64,000 nt of DNA from Rhodospirillaceae bacterium (GTDB lineage: Bacteria > Pseudomonadota > Alphaproteobacteria > TMED109), in NCBI GenBank assembly GCA_902571315.1, contig CACGBM010000004.1, positions 1-64,000 on the forward strand. The letters run 5' to 3'. Under the pieces are notes generated by a model. It was given only the letters and a program-made list of their open reading frames with translations. It was not told where the DNA came from and made no database searches. The position numbers and the translations under genes were made by a program. Positions 36,726-45,766 of the stretch are shown piece by piece (position 1 is the stretch's first letter; the number at the start of each line of letters is the position of its first letter).

Positions 36726-39095
36726 ATTTTTTATATGCTGTTTGTCTTTTAAGCTTCTATCTTCCTCATTATATCTATAATAAAGTTCTTCAGCAATTTT
36801 ACTCGCATTTTTAATCCTTTTCTTGCTGGAAAGCTCTATAGTTCCTCCAGCAGATGTTCCCTGATATTCAATATTTTGATTATCTGATAAGTACTCTTTT
36901 TCTTTATTATTCTGATTTTCTTTACCTTTGTTTGCAATCTGAGGTTTTTTTGACATATATTCTCTTGAATTTATCTTATTAATTGAACGTTGTATCATTT
37001 CTACAGCTCTTCCTTGAGCGTTAGAGGCTTCGTCTGGCCTGCCGTTTTCTAAGTCTCTAGAAGCTTGTCTCATAGCTCTGTCTGCTCTACCTAAATCCTG
37101 AGGTATTTCATTCTCCGAAGCACCAATTTCTCTAATAACATTACCCAATGTATTTCTTAAGTCTTCTTGCTTCTCTTTGGGACTTTTACCTCCACTTCCT
37201 TCAGAACTCTGTTCAAATTTACCTCTTTCAGCTGCTCTATTAAATGTTTCCTCCATAACTTTTTCCTGTTCATTCAGTAATTTTGACAATTTATTTATAA
37301 AATCTTGTTTTTGTTTGTCCTCTGATTGTTTGTTATTGTTTGGATTTTTGATATTTTCAGATAATTGTTTTAACTTTTGTATTTTTTCTTCAACACCTTC
37401 CTTAGTTCCCGTTTTTAGTAAGTCCTCAATTTGTTGTGTTAATTCTTCAATTTTATCTTTTATGTTTTTACTATTTAAATTATTAAGATTTTTGTTATTT
37501 TCATTTTCGAGATCTAAAAGACTTTTTATTTTTTCCTTCAAATTTTTTACGTTAGTACTTACTTTATCAGTATCATTATGTTTAAAACTATCAAATAAGT
37601 TCTGCTCTACTTGTTCTAGATTTCTTTTTGCAAAATAAAAATCTCCTTCATCAATTATTTCAGCAAGAAAATATAGTTTTTTAAATAACTTATTTTCTGT
37701 TGAATAATTAAGATTACCAAACTCACTTAGCAGATAAGTAATTTCTTTATAGGCTTCATTTACGTTAGTATCATCCATTAAATATTGATTTTCATTAAAA
37801 ATTTCAATTAATTTGTTTTTCCCTTCACTTTTCTTTATTTTATCTTTTGCTAATTTCTTTCTAATTTCTATTATATTATTAGAAACTTTATTATTAAAAT
37901 TTTTTTCTGGAATTTTTATACGGGTAGAATATTTTGCAACCTGATTAACATAATCTGAGGCTATGATTTCTATGGAAGTATCACTACCAGCCCATATTAT
38001 ATCCGCTAAGTGTTTATGAAAATAATTTTCAACTGATCTAGTATCGTTCTGCTGTACATCATTGAAAAATAAATTATATTCGATATACTCTTCTTCAAAG
38101 TGCTTATATTCAAAAGGTCTACTTATATTTAAAATAATTTTTTTAATGCCATAATCGTCAATTGCTCTAGACACAAATGACAGTGAGGTATCGTTTACTA
38201 CATTAGGTGCAGAAAGTATTTTAATTTGCGGTTTTTTATCTTCAACAACAGATAAATCAAGAAGCAAATAATCCTTATCAGCATAATTTGTTATTATTTT
38301 TTTATCTTCTTCTAATAATAAAGTTGTTTCATAATTATCTTTATTATTTTTTTTTAACTCTAAGAATTCACCATTTTCTTTTAAGAAAAAATCTTTACTG
38401 TTGGTTCTAATAAAAATTTTTATTTCTGATTTTATGGGAATATATTCTTTAATTTTAATATTACCTTGTTTATTAGGAGTGGCTATGAGTTTTTCTTTTA
38501 ATTTTGTATATTCAGGAGGTTTATACCAAACCTTTAAATCAAAATAATTTTCTTGATTATTATAATTACTAAAATTTGTCCAACCAATAATATTTTCATA
38601 CATTTTATTGTTTTTATAAGACCAAAATATAGCTATAGATAAAAATAATAGTAATAAGTACCTTACATACAAAGGATCATATTTCGTAAAGTCTATTCTA
38701 GGTAAAATATAATTTAAATTTTTTAAATCTTGTCTTATGCTGCTTTTGTGCAAATACCATATATACTTATTATAATCATTGGTTGCTGGCTTATCTTCTA
38801 AAGCCGTAAGTGGTGTAACTAACTTAAAATTATTACTTTCAATCCATAATAAGGTTTTTTTTCTATTATAAAATTTAATATTTTTTATGAATTGGTTCAA
38901 AAAAATTATTAACACTACTGTATATAATAAAATTATTAAGATGTGCCAAAATAAACCATAGAAACTCCACACACCAAATAACATAGTTATTATTATCAGT
39001 TGAGCATATAGTAATACAAAAAATAAATATTTAGCATTTGCATTTAAATTTAATAAATACTGAGTGAGATAAATAAAAAATATTCTTTTTATCAT
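36708..39095 (-). CDS. TIGR02302/DUF4175-family membrane protein
   Basis: A large protein (795 residues from the ATG at 39095, two bases after the lysA stop; an in-frame ATG at 39116 overlaps lysA and is less likely). Two or three N-terminal helices (about 20-70) and one near residue 150 are followed by a long periplasmic region with coiled-coil, Lys/Glu/Gln/Asn-rich stretches (about 540-640) and the conserved IREIGASENEIPQDLGRADR-type segment. The family is restricted mostly to Alphaproteobacteria and its function is unknown. It is conserved downstream of lysA, as here. Confidence 0.8.
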   Translation of the reverse strand: MIKRIFFIYLTQYLLNLNANAKYLFFVLLYAQLIIITMLFGVWSFYGLFWHILIILLYTVVLIIFLNQFIKNIKFYNRKKTLLWIESNNFKLVTPLTALEDKPATNDYNKYIWYLHKSSIRQDLKNLNYILPRIDFTKYDPLYVRYLLLLFLSIAIFWSYKNNKMYENIIGWTNFSNYNNQENYFDLKVWYKPPEYTKLKEKLIATPNKQGNIKIKEYIPIKSEIKIFIRTNSKDFFLKENGEFLELKKNNKDNYETTLLLEEDKKIITNYADKDYLLLDLSVVEDKKPQIKILSAPNVVNDTSLSFVSRAIDDYGIKKIILNISRPFEYKHFEEEYIEYNLFFNDVQQNDTRSVENYFHKHLADIIWAGSDTSIEIIASDYVNQVAKYSTRIKIPEKNFNNKVSNNIIEIRKKLAKDKIKKSEGKNKLIEIFNENQYLMDDTNVNEAYKEITYLLSEFGNLNYSTENKLFKKLYFLAEIIDEGDFYFAKRNLEQVEQNLFDSFKHNDTDKVSTNVKNLKEKIKSLLDLENENNKNLNNLNSKNIKDKIEELTQQIEDLLKTGTKEGVEEKIQKLKQLSENIKNPNNNKQSEDKQKQDFINKLSKLLNEQEKVMEETFNRAAERGKFEQSSEGSGGKSPKEKQEDLRNTLGNVIREIGASENEIPQDLGRADRAMRQASRDLENGRPDEASNAQGRAVEMIQRSINKINSREYMSKKPQIANKGKENQNNKEKEYLSDNQNIEYQGTSAGGTIELSSKKRIKNASKIAEELYYRYNEEDRSLKDKQHIKNLLDWY

Positions 39096-39097
39096 AT

Positions 39098-40375
39098 TTA
39101 GTTTTTCTTTAACCATGGTGCAATTTTTTCAAATTTTAATAAATCTTCAGGGTCTATCTTTTTTTTTATTACATGATAATTATTATTATTTACCATAATT
39201 TCACTAGCTATACTTTTGCTATTATAACTAGAGGACATGACATGACCATATGCACCAGCCTTATCTATAAAGTAATAGTCTCCCTGCTCAACTGATTTAT
39301 ATATTTTTGCATTCTTTACCATGATGTCCGCTGTTTCACAAACAGTGCCAACAACTTCAAACTTTTTTGTAGTTTTATTTTTAGTTTTTTTTGCTAAGGG
39401 CCTTATTATATGTTTAGCATCATATAATGCAGGTCTCATTAGATCATTCATTCCAGCATCTATTATTAAAAAACTTTTATTCTCTATAGTTTTTTTGTAT
39501 AGAACACTTGTTACCAAAATTCCAGCATTAGCAACAAGAAATCTTCCTGGTTCTATAATAATTTTTTTATTAGTTTTTTTAAAAATACTTTTAATAAGTT
39601 TTGCGTAATCATTTAAAAATTTTAAGTCTTGTTTTTCAGACTCATAATCGATGCCAATTCCTCCTCCTAAATCTATGTTTTTTATATTGAAACCTAATTT
39701 ATCTAATTCAATGCAAAAATCTAAAACCTTCTTAAATGCTTTTTTAAATGGTGTTAAACTTCGAATTTGTGAACCTATATGAATATCGATACCTTTAATA
39801 TTTAAATTTTTAAATTTTTTCGCTATGTAATAAATATTTTTAGCTTCAGAAATAGGAATACCAAATTTATCTGTTTTTTTTCCTGTCGATATTTTAGGAT
39901 GTCCTCCCGCAGAAATATCTGGGTTTACTCTCAATGCAATGTTTGCAGAAGTTTTTGTCTGTTCTGTGATTTTTGCAATAGTTTTTAATTCTTCAACAGA
40001 TTCTACATTAAATTGTTCTATTTTATTTTTTACAGCAAAATATATTTCATCCCTAGTTTTTCCTACTCCTGAATAAACAATTTTATCACTAGAAATACCT
40101 GCCTTAAGTACTTTTTTTAATTCCCCAATTGACACTACATCTGCACCTGAACCGCATTCAGCAAAAGTTTTTAAAACAGAAAGATTAGAGTTTGCTTTTA
40201 CAGAGTAAGCTATTAGGAGATTGATACCGCCGAGTAACTTTTGTAATAATCTGTAATTAGCAATTAGTGCGTTACTAGAATATAAATAAAAAGGTGTTTT
40301 AAGTTTTTTACAAATTTCTGATACTTGAATGTCTTCACAAAACAAATTATTTTTTTTATATTTAAAATAAATCAT
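39098..40375 (-). CDS. lysA: Diaminopimelate decarboxylase
   Basis: Last step of lysine synthesis, meso-diaminopimelate to lysine. A PLP enzyme of 425 residues. The Schiff-base Lys is in LIAYSVKANSNLSVL (about residue 60), then HPKISTGKKTDKFGI, GIDIHIGSQI, LGGGIGIDY, EPGRFLVANAGILV and the C-terminal catalytic VCETADI and DKAGAYG. The start ATG overlaps the lptM stop by one base (TAATG). Part of the conserved argH-lptM-lysA-TIGR02302 string. Confidence 0.95.
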   Translation of the reverse strand: MIYFKYKKNNLFCEDIQVSEICKKLKTPFYLYSSNALIANYRLLQKLLGGINLLIAYSVKANSNLSVLKTFAECGSGADVVSIGELKKVLKAGISSDKIVYSGVGKTRDEIYFAVKNKIEQFNVESVEELKTIAKITEQTKTSANIALRVNPDISAGGHPKISTGKKTDKFGIPISEAKNIYYIAKKFKNLNIKGIDIHIGSQIRSLTPFKKAFKKVLDFCIELDKLGFNIKNIDLGGGIGIDYESEKQDLKFLNDYAKLIKSIFKKTNKKIIIEPGRFLVANAGILVTSVLYKKTIENKSFLIIDAGMNDLMRPALYDAKHIIRPLAKKTKNKTTKKFEVVGTVCETADIMVKNAKIYKSVEQGDYYFIDKAGAYGHVMSSSYNSKSIASEIMVNNNNYHVIKKKIDPEDLLKFEKIAPWLKKN

Positions 40376-40503
40376 TAGAATTTATAGATTCTATCTTCAT
40401 TTATTTCAATAATACTATTAGATCCTGCATCATCTAAATACAACTCTCCTTTTTTTCCACAATTGTTTAAAATAATTGAGACTAATATTAGTGTTCTAAT
40501 CAT
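40375..40503 (-). CDS. lptM: LptM-like small lipoprotein
   Basis: A 42-residue protein, MIRTLILVSIILNNCGKKGE onward. The short hydrophobic signal ends in the lipobox LNNC, so Cys15 would be lipidated, followed by GKKGELYL matching the LptM (YifL) motif CGQKGPLYLP. LptM assists maturation of the outer-membrane translocon LptD. It overlaps argH by eight bases (ATGATTAG) and lysA by one, in the argH-lptM-lysA order common in Proteobacteria. Confidence 0.85.
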   Translation of the reverse strand: MIRTLILVSIILNNCGKKGELYLDDAGSNSIIEINEDRIYKF

Positions 40504-41905
40504 TACACCACTTTTCTTTAGAGAATATTATTTCTTTTTTAATATTTTCAGGACTAGTACCTCCATAACTGTCTCTATTTTTAACCGACTCTTCTAAAGA
40601 AACTTTATCTATAATATTTTTATTTATTCGCTTATCAATTTTTTTAAAGTCCTTAATGCTTAATTCATGTATTTGCATTTCTTTTTTGTCTGCTAAAGCA
40701 ACTAGTTTTCCAGTTATCATATGTGCATCCCTGAAAGGCACATCCAATTCAGCGACTAAAGCATCAGCTATATCAGTAGCATTGATATGTCCCTTATTGC
40801 ACATTTTCAACATTTTATCACGATTAAAGGTAATTTCTTTTATCATTTCAGACATTACATTAATAGTATCTTTAATTGTTTGGATACTATCAAACAAAGG
40901 TTCTTTATCCTCTTGCATATCCTTAGAATATGCTAATGGTAATGCTTTCATTATATTAAATAAGGCAACATAGTTTCCTATTACTCTTCCACTTTTGCCT
41001 CTTATGAGTTCTGCAGCATCCGGATTCCTTTTTTGAGGCATTATTGATGAACCAGTTGAAAAAGTATCAGGCAAATTAATGAAGCCAAAACCAGGAGAAC
41101 TCCATAATATTATTTCTTCAGATAACCTCGATAGATGTATTGATATAGAACAACACAAATTTAATGAATCTAAAATAAAATCTCTATCAGAGACAGCATC
41201 TATTGAATTACTCATTGGTGATTTAAATCCTAAATTATTTGATGTTTCATCTCTATTTATATTAAACGCCGTGCCAGCTAAAGCTGCACTACCTAATGGT
41301 GAATAATTATGTCTTTCAATTAAGCTTTTATTGTTTTCTCTATCTCTTCCGAACATATTTACATAAGCTAATAAATGATGAGCAAGAGTAATAGGTTGTG
41401 CTACTTGTAAATGCGTAAATCCCGGCATATAAGTAAAAATGTTAGCTTCTGCTTTTTCAATTATAGACAATTGCAAATTCTTTAAATATTTATCTATAGT
41501 TTTACTTTGCTCTATAAGCCATATTTTAGTATCTGTAGCAACTTGATCATTTCTAGACCTTGCCGTATGAAGTTTTTTTCCTAATGTTCCTGTTAATTCA
41601 ATTAATCTTGATTCTATATGAGTATGTATATCTTCAAGTTTGTCATTAAATTGCATTTTATTTTCTTTTATTTCTTTTTCTATTTTTGTAAGACCAATTA
41701 AAATTTTTTTTAACTCATGTTTAGTTATGATGTTCTGGTTACTTAACATTGTGGCGTGTACTTTTGATACAATAATGTCTTTTTCATAAAGTTTCTTATC
41801 AAAATTGATTGATGAGTTTATTCTCACCATAGTATCTGAGGGTTTTTCAATAAACCTTCCCCCCCAAAGATTTTTATTATTTTTTTTGTTTATTTTTTTT
41901 TTCAT
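40496..41905 (-). CDS. argH: Argininosuccinate lyase
   Basis: Splits argininosuccinate into arginine and fumarate. The 469-residue protein carries the fumarase-superfamily signature GSSIMPQKRNPD, the N-terminal LWGGRF start, HTARSRNDQVATD, and the catalytic-loop HLQVAQPITLAHHL. Length is normal (about 460). Divergent from tlpA by 29 bases, the same neighbour relationship as in Bradyrhizobium. It starts the argH-lptM-lysA operon. Confidence 0.96.
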   Translation of the reverse strand: MKKKINKKNNKNLWGGRFIEKPSDTMVRINSSINFDKKLYEKDIIVSKVHATMLSNQNIITKHELKKILIGLTKIEKEIKENKMQFNDKLEDIHTHIESRLIELTGTLGKKLHTARSRNDQVATDTKIWLIEQSKTIDKYLKNLQLSIIEKAEANIFTYMPGFTHLQVAQPITLAHHLLAYVNMFGRDRENNKSLIERHNYSPLGSAALAGTAFNINRDETSNNLGFKSPMSNSIDAVSDRDFILDSLNLCCSISIHLSRLSEEIILWSSPGFGFINLPDTFSTGSSIMPQKRNPDAAELIRGKSGRVIGNYVALFNIMKALPLAYSKDMQEDKEPLFDSIQTIKDTINVMSEMIKEITFNRDKMLKMCNKGHINATDIADALVAELDVPFRDAHMITGKLVALADKKEMQIHELSIKDFKKIDKRINKNIIDKVSLEESVKNRDSYGGTSPENIKKEIIFSKEKWCND

Positions 41906-41934
41906 ATAATTAATATATCCTTTAATATTATATT

Positions 41935-42447
41935 ATGATCCAAAAAAATCTAATAGCTTTAATTACTTTTTTATTTTTATTCCATTTTACTTTTTATTTA
42001 GTATCAAATGATATAGAAAAAATACAAATAATTAAAGAACCTTATAAAATAGACACTTTAGAATTAATAAATTATCAAGAAAAATCTATTTTCATTAATG
42101 AACAGCCCGCTAATTATTTTATAATAAACTTTTGGGCCTCATGGTGCGCTCCCTGCATAAAAGAAATGAAAAGTTTAAATACATTGCAGGAAAAAGCTCC
42201 TTCCTTAAGAGTTATTACTATAAGTCAGGATAAAAATCTAAATAAAGCTAAAGATTTTTTTAAAAAAAATAAGCATGAATCTTTAGAAAAATATTTTGAT
42301 AAAAATAAAAAAATATTAACTAAGTTTTCTATTAGAGGATTGCCTACAACCTTTATAGTAAATAAAGATTATGAAGTATTTGCTAAAGTAGAAGGAATAA
42401 TTGAATGGGACTCTGAGTCATTTATAAATTGGCTAAATAAAAACTAA
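41935..42447 (+). CDS. tlpA: TlpA-like thioredoxin-fold protein
   Basis: 170 residues with an N-terminal hydrophobic signal anchor (about 5-24) and a periplasmic thioredoxin fold. The redox site is WASWCAPC (Cys66 and Cys69 approximately), with the cis-Pro in RGLPTTFIV. TlpA-family proteins reduce copper sites of cytochrome oxidase assembly factors or other periplasmic disulphides. Position divergent from argH supports TlpA rather than CcmG, whose own copy is at 50608. Its stop overlaps the convergent nicotinamidase gene by four bases. Confidence 0.82.
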   Translation: MIQKNLIALITFLFLFHFTFYLVSNDIEKIQIIKEPYKIDTLELINYQEKSIFINEQPANYFIINFWASWCAPCIKEMKSLNTLQEKAPSLRVITISQDKNLNKAKDFFKKNKHESLEKYFDKNKKILTKFSIRGLPTTFIVNKDYEVFAKVEGIIEWDSESFINWLNKN

Positions 42448-43196
42448 ATGAATTGAGTTAATTTTCCATAATGAATTCCTTTATTTTTAAACCCATTTAG
42501 AGTGTTCTTAACTGAGTCTCCTATATCTACAGGAAGAGTAGCTCCCTCAATTACTATTGTCTCAAAGCCTAAATTTTTTGCATCTAACGCTGTATAGTTT
42601 ACGCAAAAATCTAATGCAAGACCACAGATAAATACTCTTTTAATCTTCAAAGTTTTTAATAACCCTTCTAATCCTGTAGGCGTTACTTTATCATTTTCAA
42701 AAAAACCAGAATAAGAATCAATTTCTTTTCTAAATCCTTTTCTAATGATTGCATTAGCATATTTTACTTCTAATTCTTCGTGAAACTCAGCTCCCTTAGT
42801 ATTAAAAATACAATGAGGAGGCCAAATAACTTGTTCACCATAAGGTGCTTCTATAGTTGAAAAAACTTTCTTACCTATGTTATTGGTTGAAAATGATATG
42901 TGATCAATAGGATGCCAATCTTGAGTATAAAATACATAATTAAATTTTTTCTGTATTTCGTTTATCTCACTGATAATAGTATTACCGTCCTTAACAGCTA
43001 AACTGCCTCCAGGACAAAAATCATTCTGTACATCAACTACTATTAAGGCATCAGTATCTTGACCAAAATTAGATTTTTTATAATCGTCTTTTTTATCGCT
43101 ATGAGCTAGCAAATTATCACTCTTTCCTGAAAGAAATGAGCTTAAAGCCATAAAGGCAAGGCCTTTAAAAAGATTCCTTTTTGTTATATTTTTCAT
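42444..43196 (-). CDS. pncA: Nicotinamidase (isochorismatase family) with an N-terminal export signal
   Basis: Deamidates nicotinamide to nicotinate. The triad Asp (VVDVQNDF), Lys (IRKGFRKE) and Cys (ALDFCVNY) is complete, and the metal site DWHPIDH is present. Unlike cytoplasmic PncA, about 45 residues precede the domain. They begin MKNITKRNLFKGLAFMALSS, a basic region plus hydrophobic core resembling a Tat/Sec signal (KR rather than RR), and then a polar stretch. AGGA precedes the ATG, supporting this start. A periplasmic location is inferred. It lies 13 bases after thrH. Confidence 0.85.
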   Translation of the reverse strand: MKNITKRNLFKGLAFMALSSFLSGKSDNLLAHSDKKDDYKKSNFGQDTDALIVVDVQNDFCPGGSLAVKDGNTIISEINEIQKKFNYVFYTQDWHPIDHISFSTNNIGKKVFSTIEAPYGEQVIWPPHCIFNTKGAEFHEELEVKYANAIIRKGFRKEIDSYSGFFENDKVTPTGLEGLLKTLKIKRVFICGLALDFCVNYTALDAKNLGFETIVIEGATLPVDIGDSVKNTLNGFKNKGIHYGKLTQFI

Positions 43197-43209
43197 TTTT
43201 CTATCCTTA

Positions 43210-43815
43210 TTATTTGTTAAAAGATTTATGAATTTTTTTTAAAAGATCACTATAAGTGTCACAGCTAAAATACTGACTATATGTACTTTTAATAGAGTTT
43301 GAAGACCTAAACAAAATACCTGTATCAGCTGCTTGTAACATGCCTAGGTCATTTAAACTGTCTCCTATAGCAATTGTATTAAAATTTAAAGAATTCATAT
43401 AATTAAGAGTATGCTTTTTATGCTCTTCAATACACATCTCTATACCACTAATCATATTACTTTCATCTATCAATAATTTATGACAAAAAACTGTGGGATA
43501 ATTTAATTTCTTAAAGACTGGTGCAGATAAATTAAAAAACGTATCTGATAAAATAATAACTTGATACGTTTTTCTTACCTCAGACAAAAAATCTAATGCA
43601 CCCTGATATGGTTTGATTTCTTCCGCTATTTTAAATAATAAATTCGATTGTATTTTATTTTTTTTTAATATGTCTATTCTCATTTTCATAAGCTCTTTGT
43701 AATCACTTATGTCTTTGGTAGTTAACTTTAATTCATTAATTCCTGTTTTTTCTGATAAAGACTCCCATATCTCTGGTATTAATACCCCTTCTAAATCTAT
43801 TCCAATAAAATTCAT
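43210..43815 (-). CDS. thrH: ThrH-type phosphoserine phosphatase / homoserine phosphotransferase
   Basis: A HAD-superfamily enzyme of 201 residues. The start IDLEGVLIPEIWESLSEKTG matches ThrH of Pseudomonas, whose nucleophile Asp lies in DLEGVLVPEIW. Ser/Thr of motif II is in IILSDTFF, and motif IV is AIGDSLNDLGML. ThrH can dephosphorylate phosphoserine and transfer the phosphate to homoserine. It would contribute to serine or threonine synthesis. It lies 13 bases after etfA, and serine- or threonine-related genes are absent nearby. Confidence 0.88.
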   Translation of the reverse strand: MNFIGIDLEGVLIPEIWESLSEKTGINELKLTTKDISDYKELMKMRIDILKKNKIQSNLLFKIAEEIKPYQGALDFLSEVRKTYQVIILSDTFFNLSAPVFKKLNYPTVFCHKLLIDESNMISGIEMCIEEHKKHTLNYMNSLNFNTIAIGDSLNDLGMLQAADTGILFRSSNSIKSTYSQYFSCDTYSDLLKKIHKSFNK

Positions 43816-43828
43816 TACAAAATCATTA

Positions 43829-44746
43829 TTAAATTTCTTTAGTAATTTCAGGTATCATTTTAAATAAATCACCAACTAAACCGTAATCAGCCACCTGAAA
43901 TATAGGAGCGTCTTCATCTTTATTTATTGCTACTATGATTTTGCTATCTTTCATTCCTGCTAAATGTTGTATAGCACCTGAAATACCAACTGCTATATAA
44001 AGTTCTGGAGCCACAACCTTTCCAGTCTGTCCTACCTGATAATCATTAGAAATATATCCAGCATCAACTGCTGCCCTACTTGCACCAATTGCAGCGTTAA
44101 GTTTATCTGCTAACTCTTCAATAATCTTAAAATTATCTTTGGAACCTACTCCTCTACCTCCTGATACTATTATTTTCGCTGAGGATAATTCTGGCCTTTC
44201 CGTTTTAGTAATTTCTTTATTTATGAATTTTGCTTTATCTCCTTCTAATATCTCCGGTAACAACTCTATTTCAGCCGAACCTCCATTCTGATTATACGGC
44301 TGAAATGCAGTACCTCTTATTGTCAGCATTATAATTTTGTCATTTGATCGAACTGTTGCAATTGCATTGCCTGCATAAATAGGTCTATCAAAAGTATTCT
44401 TGTCATGTATTTTTATAACATCAGTTACTGGTTGTAAGTCTAAACCAGCAGCTAACCTAGGTATAAAATTTTTAGAGAATGTTCCTGAAGGTGCTATTAT
44501 ATATTTATAGTTTTCTGCCAGCTTATATACACATGTTACCAGATCTTCTGCTATTAAGTTAGCTGTTTTATTTTTAAATGAATACACTTTTTTAACATTT
44601 TTGATTTGCTTAATTTCGTCAATTTTCTCTGGATTAAGAATTAAAAGATCTATCTCTTTTTCTAATTCTAAAGATGCTGAAATAGTTGCAAGACTTGGTC
44701 TATTTGGCATTCCATTTTCTAATTCAACAATTACTAAACAAGTCAT
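43829..44746 (-). CDS. etfA: Electron transfer flavoprotein alpha subunit
   Basis: Forms, with EtfB, the FAD carrier that passes electrons from acyl-CoA and other dehydrogenases to ETF-quinone oxidoreductase. The 305-residue protein has the FAD-binding C-terminus: SGGRGVGSKDNFKIIEELAD, AVDAGYISNDYQVGQTGKVV and YIAVGISGAIQHLAGMKDS. Its ATG overlaps the etfB stop by four bases. Length is normal for the group I ETF used in beta-oxidation and amino acid breakdown. Confidence 0.95.
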   Translation of the reverse strand: MTCLVIVELENGMPNRPSLATISASLELEKEIDLLILNPEKIDEIKQIKNVKKVYSFKNKTANLIAEDLVTCVYKLAENYKYIIAPSGTFSKNFIPRLAAGLDLQPVTDVIKIHDKNTFDRPIYAGNAIATVRSNDKIIMLTIRGTAFQPYNQNGGSAEIELLPEILEGDKAKFINKEITKTERPELSSAKIIVSGGRGVGSKDNFKIIEELADKLNAAIGASRAAVDAGYISNDYQVGQTGKVVAPELYIAVGISGAIQHLAGMKDSKIIVAINKDEDAPIFQVADYGLVGDLFKMIPEITKEI

Positions 44747-45495
44747 AAAATTCCCTCTTTATTTTTTAAAACATCTATCAGATCACCGTGATTATCTAAC
44801 ATCTTAACAGAACCTCCTCGTTCAGGGGGAGCTTTAACTTCTAAAATTTCTAACCTGTTAGTTAAATCTAGATTTAATTCCTTTAGCTCAATTGTATCAA
44901 GAGGTTTACTCTTAGCTTTCATGATATTAGGCAGTGAAGCATACCTAGGTTCATTTAATCTGAGGTCAGTTGTTATAATGCAAGGCAGATTTATTTTTAA
45001 TGTCTCTAAACCTCCGTCTATTTCTCTAGTAACTAACATAGTATTATCTTGTTTTACTACTTTAGAAGCAAAGGTAGCTTGAGGATAATTTAATAACCCT
45101 GCTAAGATTTGTCCTGTTTGATTATAATCATCATCTATTGCCTGCTTGCCTAAAATTGTTATATTGCTTTTCTCTTTTTCTACAAAATGTTTTAAAATCT
45201 TCGCAACAGAAAGAGGTTCTAGCTCAATATCCGTTTTAACCAAAATTCCTCTATCAGCTCCCATAGCTAGCGCCGACCTAATAGTTTCCTGAACACTCTC
45301 CATTCCTATTGAAACTATTACCACTTCATCAACAATATTTTTCTCTTTAAGTCTAATAGCTTCTTCTACAGCAATTTCATCGAAAGGATTCATGGACATT
45401 TTAACATTTTCTTTTTCCACTCCTGAGTTATCTTGCTTAACTCTAATTTTTACGTTATAATCAATTACTCTTTTAACCGCTACTAATACCTTCAT
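44743..45495 (-). CDS. etfB: Electron transfer flavoprotein beta subunit
   Basis: 250 residues. Starts KVLVAVKRVIDYNVKIRVKQ and contains MNPFDEIAVEEAIRLKEK and the AMP-binding LGKQAIDDDYNQTGQILAGL, then the recognition-loop region around KAKSKPLDTIEL. It pairs with EtfA and is translationally coupled to it. The small HIG1-like gene lies seven bases upstream, a frequent alphaproteobacterial neighbour. Confidence 0.95.
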   Translation of the reverse strand: MKVLVAVKRVIDYNVKIRVKQDNSGVEKENVKMSMNPFDEIAVEEAIRLKEKNIVDEVVIVSIGMESVQETIRSALAMGADRGILVKTDIELEPLSVAKILKHFVEKEKSNITILGKQAIDDDYNQTGQILAGLLNYPQATFASKVVKQDNTMLVTREIDGGLETLKINLPCIITTDLRLNEPRYASLPNIMKAKSKPLDTIELKELNLDLTNRLEILEVKAPPERGGSVKMLDNHGDLIDVLKNKEGIL

Positions 45496-45502
45496 GATTT
45501 CC

Positions 45503-45700
45503 TTAATTTTTAATTAAACCAAAAATAATTACAATAAATAACACTGCTATTGCTTGAAATAATACTCTCATTCTCATTAATCTTTGTGACCAATTTTTAT
45601 TAAAATTATCACCTCTAGCCATGGCTACAATTCCTGCTGTAAGAACTAAGAAAACAGCAATAGAAAAGAAAATCACTCCAAAATTTAATATAAAACTCAT
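45503..45700 (-). CDS. Twin-transmembrane small protein (HIG1-like)
   Basis: A 65-residue membrane protein with two hydrophobic helices (about 6-27 and 44-62) joined by a positively charged loop, RGDNFNKNWSQRLMRMRV. NKxSQxLMRxRV is the conserved HIG1_N core. Mitochondrial HIG1 proteins associate with respiratory supercomplexes; the bacterial role is unknown. It is the first gene of the etfBA-thrH-pncA run. Confidence 0.85.
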   Translation of the reverse strand: MSFILNFGVIFFSIAVFLVLTAGIVAMARGDNFNKNWSQRLMRMRVLFQAIAVLFIVIIFGLIKN

Positions 45701-45724
45701 TTCACAACATAATCTTTATAATTT

Positions 45725-45748
45725 ATAATAATATATATATATTATTAT
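45725..45748. repeat. 24-bp perfect AT palindrome in a divergent promoter region
   Basis: A perfect inverted repeat made only of A and T (ATAATAATATAT and its complement) lies centrally between the divergent HIG1-like and esterase genes. In such an AT-rich genome it may be no more than a melting-prone promoter segment; an operator is possible. Confidence 0.3.
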
Positions 45749-45766
45749 TAAAAATTGTATACTTAA

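Noticed and set aside
37177-37638. 153-residue open frame on the plus strand
   Set aside because: It is the reverse reading of the Lys/Glu-rich part of the TIGR02302 gene; Ser/Phe/Leu-rich, no recognisable domain and no ribosome site.
40656-41306. Two plus-strand open frames inside argH
   Set aside because: Antisense shadows of the highly conserved argH; no homology or initiation signals.
45725-45748. 24-bp AT palindrome as a replication origin or site-specific recombination site
   Set aside because: Only A/T content, single copy, no DnaA boxes or recombinase nearby; ordinary for a divergent AT-rich promoter.
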